Positions 25,981 to 32,940 of a stretch of DNA of 61,771 bases are shown piece after piece (positions within the stretch are counted from its first letter, which is position 1; each line of letters opens with the position of its first letter). Below the pieces are notes generated by a model. It did no database searches. It saw only the letters and a program-made list of their open reading frames with translations, and was not told the origin of the DNA. The stretch comes from Williamwhitmania sp. (GTDB lineage Bacteria > Bacteroidota > Bacteroidia > Bacteroidales > Williamwhitmaniaceae), in the NCBI GenBank assembly GCA_035529935.1, contig DATKVT010000183.1:1-61771 (forward strand). Reading direction: 5' to 3'. Both the position numbers and the translations under genes were made by a program.

Positions 25981-26595
25981 TTAAAATAGGCCGAATAGTT
26001 GAGCGTCTATCTTGTCTATCACCAAGCTTAAATCTTCAGGTTTCTCGTGGAAATCTAAGGCATCGCGATCAATTATCAACATCTTGCCCAACGTGTAGTC
26101 CTCAATCCACTTATCGTAGCGCTCGTTTAGGCCTTGAAGGTAGTCGAGCCGAATGGTGTTCTCATACTCACGCCCCCGTTTTTGAATCTGACTCACGAGG
26201 GTTGGCACAGAGGCCTTGAGGTAGACAAGTAAATCGGGTGGCTTTATGAGTGAGGTCATTAGGTTGAAAAGTGAAAGGTAGTTGGCAAAATCACGAGGAG
26301 TCATCAGTCCCATGTCGTGGAGGTTTGGCGCAAAAATCATGGCATCCTCATAGATGGTTCTGTCCTGTACCACAGCCTTCTCGCCGCGTTGAATATCGAC
26401 CACCTGCTTAAACCGGCTATTCAGAAAATAAATTTGAAGGTTGAAGGACCAACGTTTCATATCTTGGTAAAAGTCCTCCAGGTATGGGTTGTCGTCCACG
26501 TCCTCATACATGGCTTTCCAGCCATAATGCTTGGATAAAAGAGTGGTAAGCGTTGTTTTTCCAGAACCAATATTTCCGGCAATGGCTATATGCAT
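25981..26595 (-). CDS. Deoxynucleoside kinase
   Basis: This 204-residue enzyme belongs to the dNK/dGK/dAK family and phosphorylates deoxynucleosides in the salvage pathway. The P-loop GNIGSGKTT is at 7-15. EDVDDNPYLEDFYQD follows (Glu of the ExV motif), then QDRTIYEDA with the DR-x motif near residues 85-90, and the lid region KRGREYENTI. Length and motifs fit bacterial deoxyadenosine/deoxyguanosine kinases, but specificity cannot be read safely. It is the last gene of a three-gene minus-strand operon, 10 bp after the secreted hypothetical protein. Confidence 0.92.
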   Translation of the reverse strand: MHIAIAGNIGSGKTTLTTLLSKHYGWKAMYEDVDDNPYLEDFYQDMKRWSFNLQIYFLNSRFKQVVDIQRGEKAVVQDRTIYEDAMIFAPNLHDMGLMTPRDFANYLSLFNLMTSLIKPPDLLVYLKASVPTLVSQIQKRGREYENTIRLDYLQGLNERYDKWIEDYTLGKMLIIDRDALDFHEKPEDLSLVIDKIDAQLFGLF

Positions 26596-26605
26596 GGCGT
26601 CAAAT

Positions 26606-27430
26606 TTATTTTCGCTGAAGAAAATTGAGAGGCAACTTTGCGGCAGTAAGCTGCGATCCTTTTACAAAAAAAAGAAAATTTTTCCCGATTGAAAAACTTT
26701 CAATTGTCCCCAATTGGGGAATTATTACTGATGGATCCTCGGTGACCAATGTATTAAGGGAACACAAGTCGCCGTGCCTGTTGATAAAAAAAATATTTTC
26801 TCCCATTGGCTGAAAATGCGCTGCTGCCTCTGGCTCCGGAATGAGTTTCCGGAACGAGCCAAATTTATCGAATATTGCAATGCCCTTCCCAGCAATTCCT
26901 AGGTAAAGCGAATTACCATACGATTTAAGTTCAGTGGGGGCATCCTGCGAAAGGATTGGACTCAAATCGTTGGACGAGTATGCCGTTGAACCGACATTGC
27001 GGTAAAAGAGCAACTTCTCCTGCAAGCCATCGAACACCCAATAACCGCCATCTTGCATGGCGCAGGCAAAGAGAGGGAAAGAGGCTCCCATATCAGGTAG
27101 GTATTGCGATTCGCCAATTGGAGATAGATTATTGTCGAGCAGGGTGATACGGTAAAAATCTTTCTGAAAAAGCAGAACCTTGAATGGATCGGTAGGGTCT
27201 ACAGACGTAATATGGCCGAACACCGGTCTAAAGCGGGCTACTATTGTAAAGGTTGAATCCATTTTTTCGACCTTATCCCCAGCAACAACGTAGCAGTTAT
27301 CGAAAACGTCGGTAAAAATTTTAGAATTTTGGGAAACAGCAATGGATCGCTGACCATTTGCCACGCTGCATAAGAGTGATAATGCAGCAGCTGTAAGCAT
27401 TTTTAAAACAACGGGGTGTTGCTTTATCAT
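26606..27430 (-). CDS. Small secreted protein, propeller-like repeats, function unknown
   Basis: This 274-residue protein has an N-terminal signal peptide (hydrophobic stretch about 8-26, ending VANGQ). The remainder is beta-rich with repeating short strands and turns such as DVFDNCYVVAGDKVEKMD, FAVAxxDGGYWVFDGLQEKL-like and GNSLYLGIAGKGIAIFDKFG, which suggests an NHL/propeller-like fold. I do not recognise a named family. It starts 2 bases after the GH3 gene stop and ends 10 bases before the deoxynucleoside kinase gene. Similar small exported proteins beside GH3 genes may exist in other Bacteroidota, but I cannot confirm this. Confidence 0.75.
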   Translation of the reverse strand: MIKQHPVVLKMLTAAALSLLCSVANGQRSIAVSQNSKIFTDVFDNCYVVAGDKVEKMDSTFTIVARFRPVFGHITSVDPTDPFKVLLFQKDFYRITLLDNNLSPIGESQYLPDMGASFPLFACAMQDGGYWVFDGLQEKLLFYRNVGSTAYSSNDLSPILSQDAPTELKSYGNSLYLGIAGKGIAIFDKFGSFRKLIPEPEAAAHFQPMGENIFFINRHGDLCSLNTLVTEDPSVIIPQLGTIESFSIGKNFLFFVKGSQLTAAKLPLNFLQRK

Positions 27431-27432
27431 GG

Positions 27433-28956
27433 CTACATTGATTCGTTGAGATCGAGCAACTCGTTAACGTAATCACGGCTATTGAACAACCTAGGAATTT
27501 TATTCTGACCACCCAACTTTCCTTTGGAGTGCAGCCAACGATAAAAGACACCTTCCTTAAGGATGTGAACAACTGGACGATCGAGGGTGATGCCCTTGAA
27601 GCGCTTTGCCTCATAGTCGGAATTTACCGAGCAGAGCTTTTCATCCAGCACGGTAACGAATAATTCTAAATCAACTGGAGCAGTTTCAAACTCCACCAAC
27701 CACTCGTGCGCTCCCTTCGTGGTGTCGGTCATGAATATGGGACCTGCGGTGTATTCCCTTACCAATGCACCGGTCTTCTCGCAGGCAGCTTTTATGGCGG
27801 CGTCGGCATTCTCAACAATTACCTCTTCGCCAAAAGCGTTGATAAAATGGCGAGTTCTACCCGAAATTTTCACGCGATGAGGAAAGGTGGAGGTAAATAT
27901 CACCGTGTCGCCAACCATGTATCGCCACAATCCAGAGTTTGTGGAAATTACAATTGCGTAATTCTTTCCTGGCTCAATTTCAGCAACGGTGTAGGCTTTG
28001 GGCGTATCTCTATCGAGCTCCTCCATTGGAACGAACTCAAAAAATATTCCGTGATCAAGGAGCAACATCATATCGTTGCGTGAGAGATCATCCTGAAAGG
28101 CAAAAAAGCCTTCGGAGGCATTGTAGGTCTCCATGTAGCGCATCGACGACGATGGAATAACCTTGTGATACTGCTCACGGTAGGGGCTAAAGCTAACGCC
28201 ACCATGAATGAACAGTTCCAGGTTGGGCCACACATCCAGCAGGGTATCCTTGCCGGTAACCTCCAGTATACGCTTGATCATCACAAGATTCCAGGAAGGA
28301 GCTCCGGCAAAGCAGGTCACATTTTCGTTCACCACCTCGGCTATCATCTTTTCGAGCTTCTCCTCGAAGTCGGCAATGAGCACAATCTCTCGACTTGGTG
28401 TTCGGTAGAAGTTAGACCAGGCAGGCATATTTTCGATGAGAATGGCAGATAAATCACCAACGGCTTGATCACCACCTATGTGATCAATTTGATGACTACC
28501 GCCAAGGGTGAGGCATTTCCCCTTGAATATCTCCGTATCGGGGCACTCCTTTGTAAAGTAGGTAAACATGTCTCGACCAGCACGGAAATGGTTCTCCCGA
28601 AGCCCTTGGTTGCTAACAGGAATAAATTTACTCTTTGAATCGGTGGTTCCCGACGACTTTGCGAACCAACGAGTTTCACTGGGCCAAAGCACATTGCGCT
28701 CACCAGCGCGCATTCTATCGATAAAAGGTTTTAATTTCTCATAGTCGCGGATGGGAACACGCTCCTGAAATTGACGGATGGTGGTAATATTGCCAAAACC
28801 GTACTGCTTCCCAAATTGTGTTTTACGCGCGCGTTCGAGAAGGCTAAACAATACCTGCTTTTGAGTGTCGAAAGGATTTTCAGCCGATTGCAGTATTCTT
28901 TTGCTACTTCGAAAGCTAAGCCAACGGTAGATTGAGTTCACCAGGGGAATGTACAT
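27433..28956 (-). CDS. GH3-family acyl-adenylate-forming enzyme
   Basis: This 507-residue cytoplasmic protein matches the family named after plant GH3 auxin-responsive proteins. It has the adenylate-forming motifs: AKSSGTTDSKSKFIPVS (ATP/phosphate loop, near residues 105-121), YNASEGFFAFQDD (motif II, near 290) and YMVGDTVIFT (motif III, near 350), followed by a C-terminal lid (GEEVIVENAD region onward). Plant members conjugate acyl acids to amino acids; bacterial members are of unknown substrate. It is the first gene of a tight operon (gap of 2 bases to the next gene). A TATCTTTG box on the minus strand at 28983-28990 suggests a promoter just upstream. Confidence 0.92.
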   Translation of the reverse strand: MYIPLVNSIYRWLSFRSSKRILQSAENPFDTQKQVLFSLLERARKTQFGKQYGFGNITTIRQFQERVPIRDYEKLKPFIDRMRAGERNVLWPSETRWFAKSSGTTDSKSKFIPVSNQGLRENHFRAGRDMFTYFTKECPDTEIFKGKCLTLGGSHQIDHIGGDQAVGDLSAILIENMPAWSNFYRTPSREIVLIADFEEKLEKMIAEVVNENVTCFAGAPSWNLVMIKRILEVTGKDTLLDVWPNLELFIHGGVSFSPYREQYHKVIPSSSMRYMETYNASEGFFAFQDDLSRNDMMLLLDHGIFFEFVPMEELDRDTPKAYTVAEIEPGKNYAIVISTNSGLWRYMVGDTVIFTSTFPHRVKISGRTRHFINAFGEEVIVENADAAIKAACEKTGALVREYTAGPIFMTDTTKGAHEWLVEFETAPVDLELFVTVLDEKLCSVNSDYEAKRFKGITLDRPVVHILKEGVFYRWLHSKGKLGGQNKIPRLFNSRDYVNELLDLNESM

Positions 28957-28982
28957 GTAAACATCAGAGTTGATTCAGTCAC

Positions 28983-28990
28983 CAAAGATA
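28983..28990 (-). promoter_or_regulatory. -7 promoter box for the GH3 operon
   Basis: On the minus strand this reads TATCTTTG, a full match to TAnnTTTG, 26 bp upstream of the GH3 ATG. No TTTG lies at the usual -33 distance. Confidence 0.4.
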
Positions 28991-29065
28991 GCACTTTTGA
29001 ACGTTTTACCGCTATTACAATCAAACTGTATTGATACTTCAAGCACCTTTCATTTCGAACGGTTT

Positions 29066-29096
29066 TTTGCTATTCCGATTTTAGATTATAATTTAG
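29066..29096 (+). promoter_or_regulatory. Promoter for aminopeptidase P gene
   Basis: TTTG (29066-29069), 19 bp, then TAATTTAG (29089-29096). Spacing is ideal for the Bacteroidota primary sigma factor, and the -7 box differs from consensus at one position. It lies 43 bp upstream of ATG 29140. Confidence 0.55.
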
Positions 29097-29139
29097 CAGC
29101 TCTTATATCGCTCTTTTTATAACCAAAAAATACCTCATC

Positions 29140-30531
29140 ATGTTTAGTCAAGAAACATACATTGACCGAAGAAATAAACTTCGCAAGAAGTTTAAATCGG
29201 GGTTATTGCTCTTCTTGGGCAATACCGAAGCTCCCATGAATTATCCCGGTAATACGTACCCGTATCGCCAGGATAGCAACTTCCTATACTTCTTCGGTGT
29301 CGACCATCCAGGGTTAGCTGCCGTAATGGATATTGAAGCAGGGACCGACTGTATTTATGGCGACGACTACACCATGGACGACATTATTTGGATGGGACCT
29401 CAGCCAACTATTACCGATATGGCTAAACCTGTTGGTGTTCATAGCGTTCACCCGCTCAAGGATTTAGCCAACACCATCAATAGTGCCCTGAAGCATGGCC
29501 GTAGAATTCACTTCCTGCCGCCATACCGTGCCAATAACATTCTTCAGCTCTCTAACCTATTGGGTATTCACCCCAACTTTATTAAAAACTATACCTCCGT
29601 TAACTTTATCAAGGCAGTAATTTCACTACGCTCCATTAAGGACGAGTTGGAGATTGCTGAAATTGAAAAGGCATGCCACATTGGCTACCAAATGCACGTA
29701 GCCTCCATGAAAATGGCCAAGCCGGGTGTATACGAGAGGGAGATTGCAGGCCATATTGAAGGCATTGCGCTGGGACACGGGAGTATGGTTTCGTTCCCCA
29801 TTATTCTGAGCCAGAATGGTGAAACGCTTCACAACCACTACCATGGCAACAAGTTGGTTGAGGGTAGAATGATGGTTACCGACGCTGGTGCCGAAACGGA
29901 GATGCACTATGCCTCCGATTTTACACGAACCGTTCCGGTTGGTGGCAAGTTCTCTACCAAACAAAAGGAGATTTACGATATTGTGCTGGCGGCTAACAAT
30001 CGGGCCATGGAGATTGCCAAACCCGGCATCACATACCAGAGCGTTCACCTCGAGGCGTCAAGGGTAATTGCCCAAGGGTTGAAGGAACTTGGAATTATGA
30101 AGGGTAACGTTGAGGAGGCAGTTCGTAACGGTGCTCACGCCCTCTTTATGCCTCACGGCTTAGGCCACATGATGGGCCTCGACGTGCACGACATGGAGGA
30201 CCTTGGCGAGAACTACGTTGGTTACGACGATGAGGTATCACGCATCGACCAGTTTGGAACCGCTTACCTGCGCCTTGGTCGTAGACTCGAGCCTGGTTTT
30301 GTGCTGACCGACGAGCCTGGAATCTACTTTATTCCAGCACTTATCGACCAGTGGAAGAGCGAAAAAATTAACGCTTCGTTTATCAACTACGACAAGGTGG
30401 AGGAGTATCGTTCATTCGGCGGCATCCGCATTGAGGACGACCTGCTCATTACCGACAAAGGTGCCCGTCTGCTTGGTAAAAAGCGCATCCCGGTTACCAC
30501 CGAGGAGATTGAGGAAACAATGAGAGGCTAA
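29140..30531 (+). CDS. Aminopeptidase P family protein (Xaa-Pro aminopeptidase, M24B)
   Basis: This 463-residue cytoplasmic metallopeptidase removes N-terminal residues that precede proline. The N-terminal AMP_N/creatinase-like domain (about 1-160) is followed by a pita-bread fold (about 175-450). The dinuclear metal ligands are visible: TDAGAE (first Asp), ASDFTRTV (second Asp), HGLGHMMGLDVHD (His), TDEPGIYF (Glu) and GGIRIEDD (Glu). The length fits E. coli PepP-like enzymes (about 440 residues). It has its own promoter and ends in a strong hairpin. The gene is single, divergent from the GH3 operon and convergent with the DUF3089 gene. Confidence 0.94.
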   Translation: MFSQETYIDRRNKLRKKFKSGLLLFLGNTEAPMNYPGNTYPYRQDSNFLYFFGVDHPGLAAVMDIEAGTDCIYGDDYTMDDIIWMGPQPTITDMAKPVGVHSVHPLKDLANTINSALKHGRRIHFLPPYRANNILQLSNLLGIHPNFIKNYTSVNFIKAVISLRSIKDELEIAEIEKACHIGYQMHVASMKMAKPGVYEREIAGHIEGIALGHGSMVSFPIILSQNGETLHNHYHGNKLVEGRMMVTDAGAETEMHYASDFTRTVPVGGKFSTKQKEIYDIVLAANNRAMEIAKPGITYQSVHLEASRVIAQGLKELGIMKGNVEEAVRNGAHALFMPHGLGHMMGLDVHDMEDLGENYVGYDDEVSRIDQFGTAYLRLGRRLEPGFVLTDEPGIYFIPALIDQWKSEKINASFINYDKVEEYRSFGGIRIEDDLLITDKGARLLGKKRIPVTTEEIEETMRG

Positions 30532-30547
30532 TCTTCTCACGCTATAT

Positions 30548-30590
30548 AAAAATAGAAGAGGCTGCTTTTTGAGCAGCCTCTTCTATTTTT
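30548..30590. terminator. Strong bidirectional terminator
   Basis: An 18-bp perfect stem (30548-30565 with 30573-30590) centred on AGAGGCTGC/GCAGCCTCT has a 7-nt TTTTTGA loop, flanked by A and T runs. It separates the convergent aminopeptidase and DUF3089 genes. Confidence 0.92.
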
Positions 30591-30603
30591 TCACTCACCC
30601 CCA

Positions 30604-31662
30604 TTAACGATGCTGCGCTAGGTAGGTATCAACGCGCAGCTTAACGTTCTGGCGTATGTCCATCCAAAATAGGTTGTAGTCGTAAACGTGGAGATTCTTT
30701 AACTTCTTAATCTTTGCAGGCATAGCCTTAGGCAATGAAACCCACAGGATTTTGGAGTCTGGCTCAATACCAGCCGAAACCTTCCCCGTTACCAGCTTGT
30801 TGAAACCGTAAAGGGCGCCCTTTGAGCTGTCGCGCGAAACCGTCCCCGGCTGCGTGGTCCAAGTAAGTGGATTTACGCACACGGAGTTTCCATTTTCCGC
30901 TTCAACTCCTCGAAGAATCTCACCCTGCCGATAGCTTCTCCATCCAACAAAGCAACCTGTTTGAGTTGGAGTGGTGCCAACGGGGATGTGCTTAAAATCA
31001 TCAGTTTTAATCTGGTATCCAACTATGTAAGCACACACCAGCTGCTGTTGAAGCGGTTTTCCATCGAAAAACTCCTTGAGAAGCCGGATAGCCATGAGGC
31101 TACCTTGGCTGTGAGAGGCAATAATAATGGGCTGGCCATGATTCTCGTGGTCGAGGTAGTATTGAAACGCTTTTCGAACATCACCATAGGCCAAGTCGAA
31201 GGCCTTCTGGGCGCTGGGTGACGTGCGTACAAAAAACGCCTTAATGTTAGCCTGACGGTAGCGTGGGGCAAAAACCCGACAACTCCCATTAAACACCGTA
31301 GTCTGATAGAGTATGGCTCGTGCATCCGTTCTATTGTTTACTGCTGTGTCGGTTAAATCGGCATTCCACGAGCCCGTTTTTATATTCATCGCGTAGCTGG
31401 TCGGGTAAATAAAGAAAACATCGGCTAGACTGTCGCGCCTCTCGCTGGAGAGGAAAGCAGGAATACTATCGCTACTGTCATGCTTGTATGGCGACGCTGC
31501 CCAGTAGAAGAGGTTACTATAATCAGGTTCGGGTCCGCTATTCTCTGCTGAATTACGGTCAAATTTCCGCTCCAAACCCTTCTGCAACAATGGTCGAGTT
31601 TGGGCGCTGATTGACGATGTAATCAACGAAAAAAACAGAGGTAGAAAAAACAATTTTTTCAT
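30604..31662 (-). CDS. DUF3089-family exported alpha/beta-hydrolase-like protein
   Basis: This 352-residue protein has a signal peptide (about 1-21, ends ISAQ). The core shows features of the DUF3089 family: NLFYWAASPYKHDSSD, DVFFIYPTSYA, then the nucleophile-elbow-like ASHSQGSLMAIRLL (Ser in S-x-S-x-G context) near residues 185-198 and YIVGYQIKTDD after it. The fold is alpha/beta-hydrolase-like, so a lipase or esterase activity is possible but unproven. It is a single gene, probably periplasmic or lipoprotein-independent secreted (no lipobox Cys after the signal). The start at 31662 is fixed by the signal peptide. Confidence 0.88.
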   Translation of the reverse strand: MKKLFFLPLFFSLITSSISAQTRPLLQKGLERKFDRNSAENSGPEPDYSNLFYWAASPYKHDSSDSIPAFLSSERRDSLADVFFIYPTSYAMNIKTGSWNADLTDTAVNNRTDARAILYQTTVFNGSCRVFAPRYRQANIKAFFVRTSPSAQKAFDLAYGDVRKAFQYYLDHENHGQPIIIASHSQGSLMAIRLLKEFFDGKPLQQQLVCAYIVGYQIKTDDFKHIPVGTTPTQTGCFVGWRSYRQGEILRGVEAENGNSVCVNPLTWTTQPGTVSRDSSKGALYGFNKLVTGKVSAGIEPDSKILWVSLPKAMPAKIKKLKNLHVYDYNLFWMDIRQNVKLRVDTYLAQHR

Positions 31663-31886
31663 GGTCGATAAATTTTGAAACTGAACACTTCCTGTGCTCT
31701 ATGCAAATTCTACAATCCAATTAACAATTTCCCTACTATTTTGGTGATAAACAGAAAGCGTTTTGTCGCTATGGTTTAGTATATAATGAATAGATGACGC
31801 TATAGAATTCAGAATGTGGAAAACAAATCGTTTCTTCGAAAACTGCAATTTTTTAGATGCAAGCAAGCCATGTCGACTACATCAGC

Positions 31887-31894
31887 TACTTTTG
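31887..31894 (+). promoter_or_regulatory. -7 promoter box for the alpha/beta hydrolase gene
   Basis: TACTTTTG matches TAnnTTTG exactly and lies 16 bp upstream of ATG 31911, implying a very short leader. A -33 partner is not evident. Confidence 0.35.
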
Positions 31895-31910
31895 TGGAAA
31901 ATGAAGTGGT

Positions 31911-32714
31911 ATGGAAAAGGCAATTAGCTATGGTGGAACCAGCTTGGTTTTCGCCGACAATGGCAAGGGGAATCCAGTGGTGCTGCTGCACGGCTACCTC
32001 GAATCGCAGGAAATTTGGTATAGCTTTGCCGAGAAGTTGAAAAAAAATGGTCATCGGGTAATTACACTCGACCTCCCCGGGCATGGCCTGAGCGGCGTTG
32101 CTGGAGAGGAGCACTCCATGGATTTTCAGGCCGGTGCGGTACTGGCCATTATCAACGACCTGAAGTTGGAAAAGTGCGCACTGGTAGGACACTCAATGGG
32201 TGGTTACGTTTCCCTCACCTTCGCCAAGAACTACCCAGAGCGATTGGCTGGCCTCTGCCTCTTTCACTCCACCCCTAACCCCGACAGCGACGATAAGCGC
32301 GCCAATCGCGACAGCGAAATTGAGCTGGTAAAGGGGGGCAAGGTGGAGCTGATTGTCAAAACAAACATCCCCATGGCTTTTGCCCGCGAAAACCACAAAA
32401 GGATGGAGGAGCAGATTGAGGAGGCAACCCTAATCGCCATGGAGACGGAACCCGACGGGATTATTGCCTGCCTCCGGGGCATGAAGACGAGACCCGATAC
32501 CAACGATGTGCTGGAGAAGTTAAAACTCCCGTTGCTGCTGATTTTTGGGAAAAAGGATGCCTACATTTCCGAAGAGGTTGCTCAAAATATGGCCCAACGT
32601 TTTTCCATGCACCAAACAGTCTTCCTCGAAAACAGCGGCCACATGGGTTTTATGGAGGAGGAGGCAAAGAGCGTTGAGCTCATTGCTGGCTTTGTGGATA
32701 AGGCATTTGCATAA
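31911..32714 (+). CDS. Alpha/beta-fold hydrolase
   Basis: This 267-residue cytoplasmic protein carries the complete triad: VGHSMGG nucleophile elbow (Ser near residue 87), Asp in LIFGKKDAYI (near 214) and His in NSGHMGFMEE (near 243). The oxyanion-hole HGYLES follows VVLLHG at about 25-30. The family includes esterases, C-C hydrolases and haloperoxidase-like enzymes; the substrate is unknown. It is a single gene on the plus strand, convergent with the ABC permease. The 226-bp spacer after it is made of short tandem repeats. Confidence 0.92.
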   Translation: MEKAISYGGTSLVFADNGKGNPVVLLHGYLESQEIWYSFAEKLKKNGHRVITLDLPGHGLSGVAGEEHSMDFQAGAVLAIINDLKLEKCALVGHSMGGYVSLTFAKNYPERLAGLCLFHSTPNPDSDDKRANRDSEIELVKGGKVELIVKTNIPMAFARENHKRMEEQIEEATLIAMETEPDGIIACLRGMKTRPDTNDVLEKLKLPLLLIFGKKDAYISEEVAQNMAQRFSMHQTVFLENSGHMGFMEEEAKSVELIAGFVDKAFA

Positions 32715-32717
32715 AAA

Positions 32718-32940
32718 GTGACGGGTGACTGAAACGTGACCAGTGACAAAAATGGCTGAAGTTATGAGGCTGCTTACCAATCGATGTTTTTCTGTGAAAC
32801 TCTGTGAATCCTCAGTGCTACACCGTGTAACTAAAACCAAGCAACGCGAGCTCCGTCAAGAAGCCGGACAGGTCGCCGAAGGCAAACAAACACCTATAAA
32901 CCTAACTTCCTAAACGCCTAAATCGCTAATCCCCTAGCCG
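32718..32940. repeat. Degenerate short-period repeat blocks in intergenic spacer
   Basis: Three consecutive blocks: GTGAC four times (32718, 32725, 32736, 32743); a 10-bp unit TCTGTGAAAC, TCTGTGAATC with decaying copies CTCAGTGCTA and CACCGTGTAA (32791-32830); and an exact 8-bp periodicity of CCTAnnnn at 32893, 32901, 32909, 32917, with GCTA at 32925 and CCTA at 32933. The last unit abuts the permease stop codon. Nothing coding is seen here. Confidence 0.75.
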
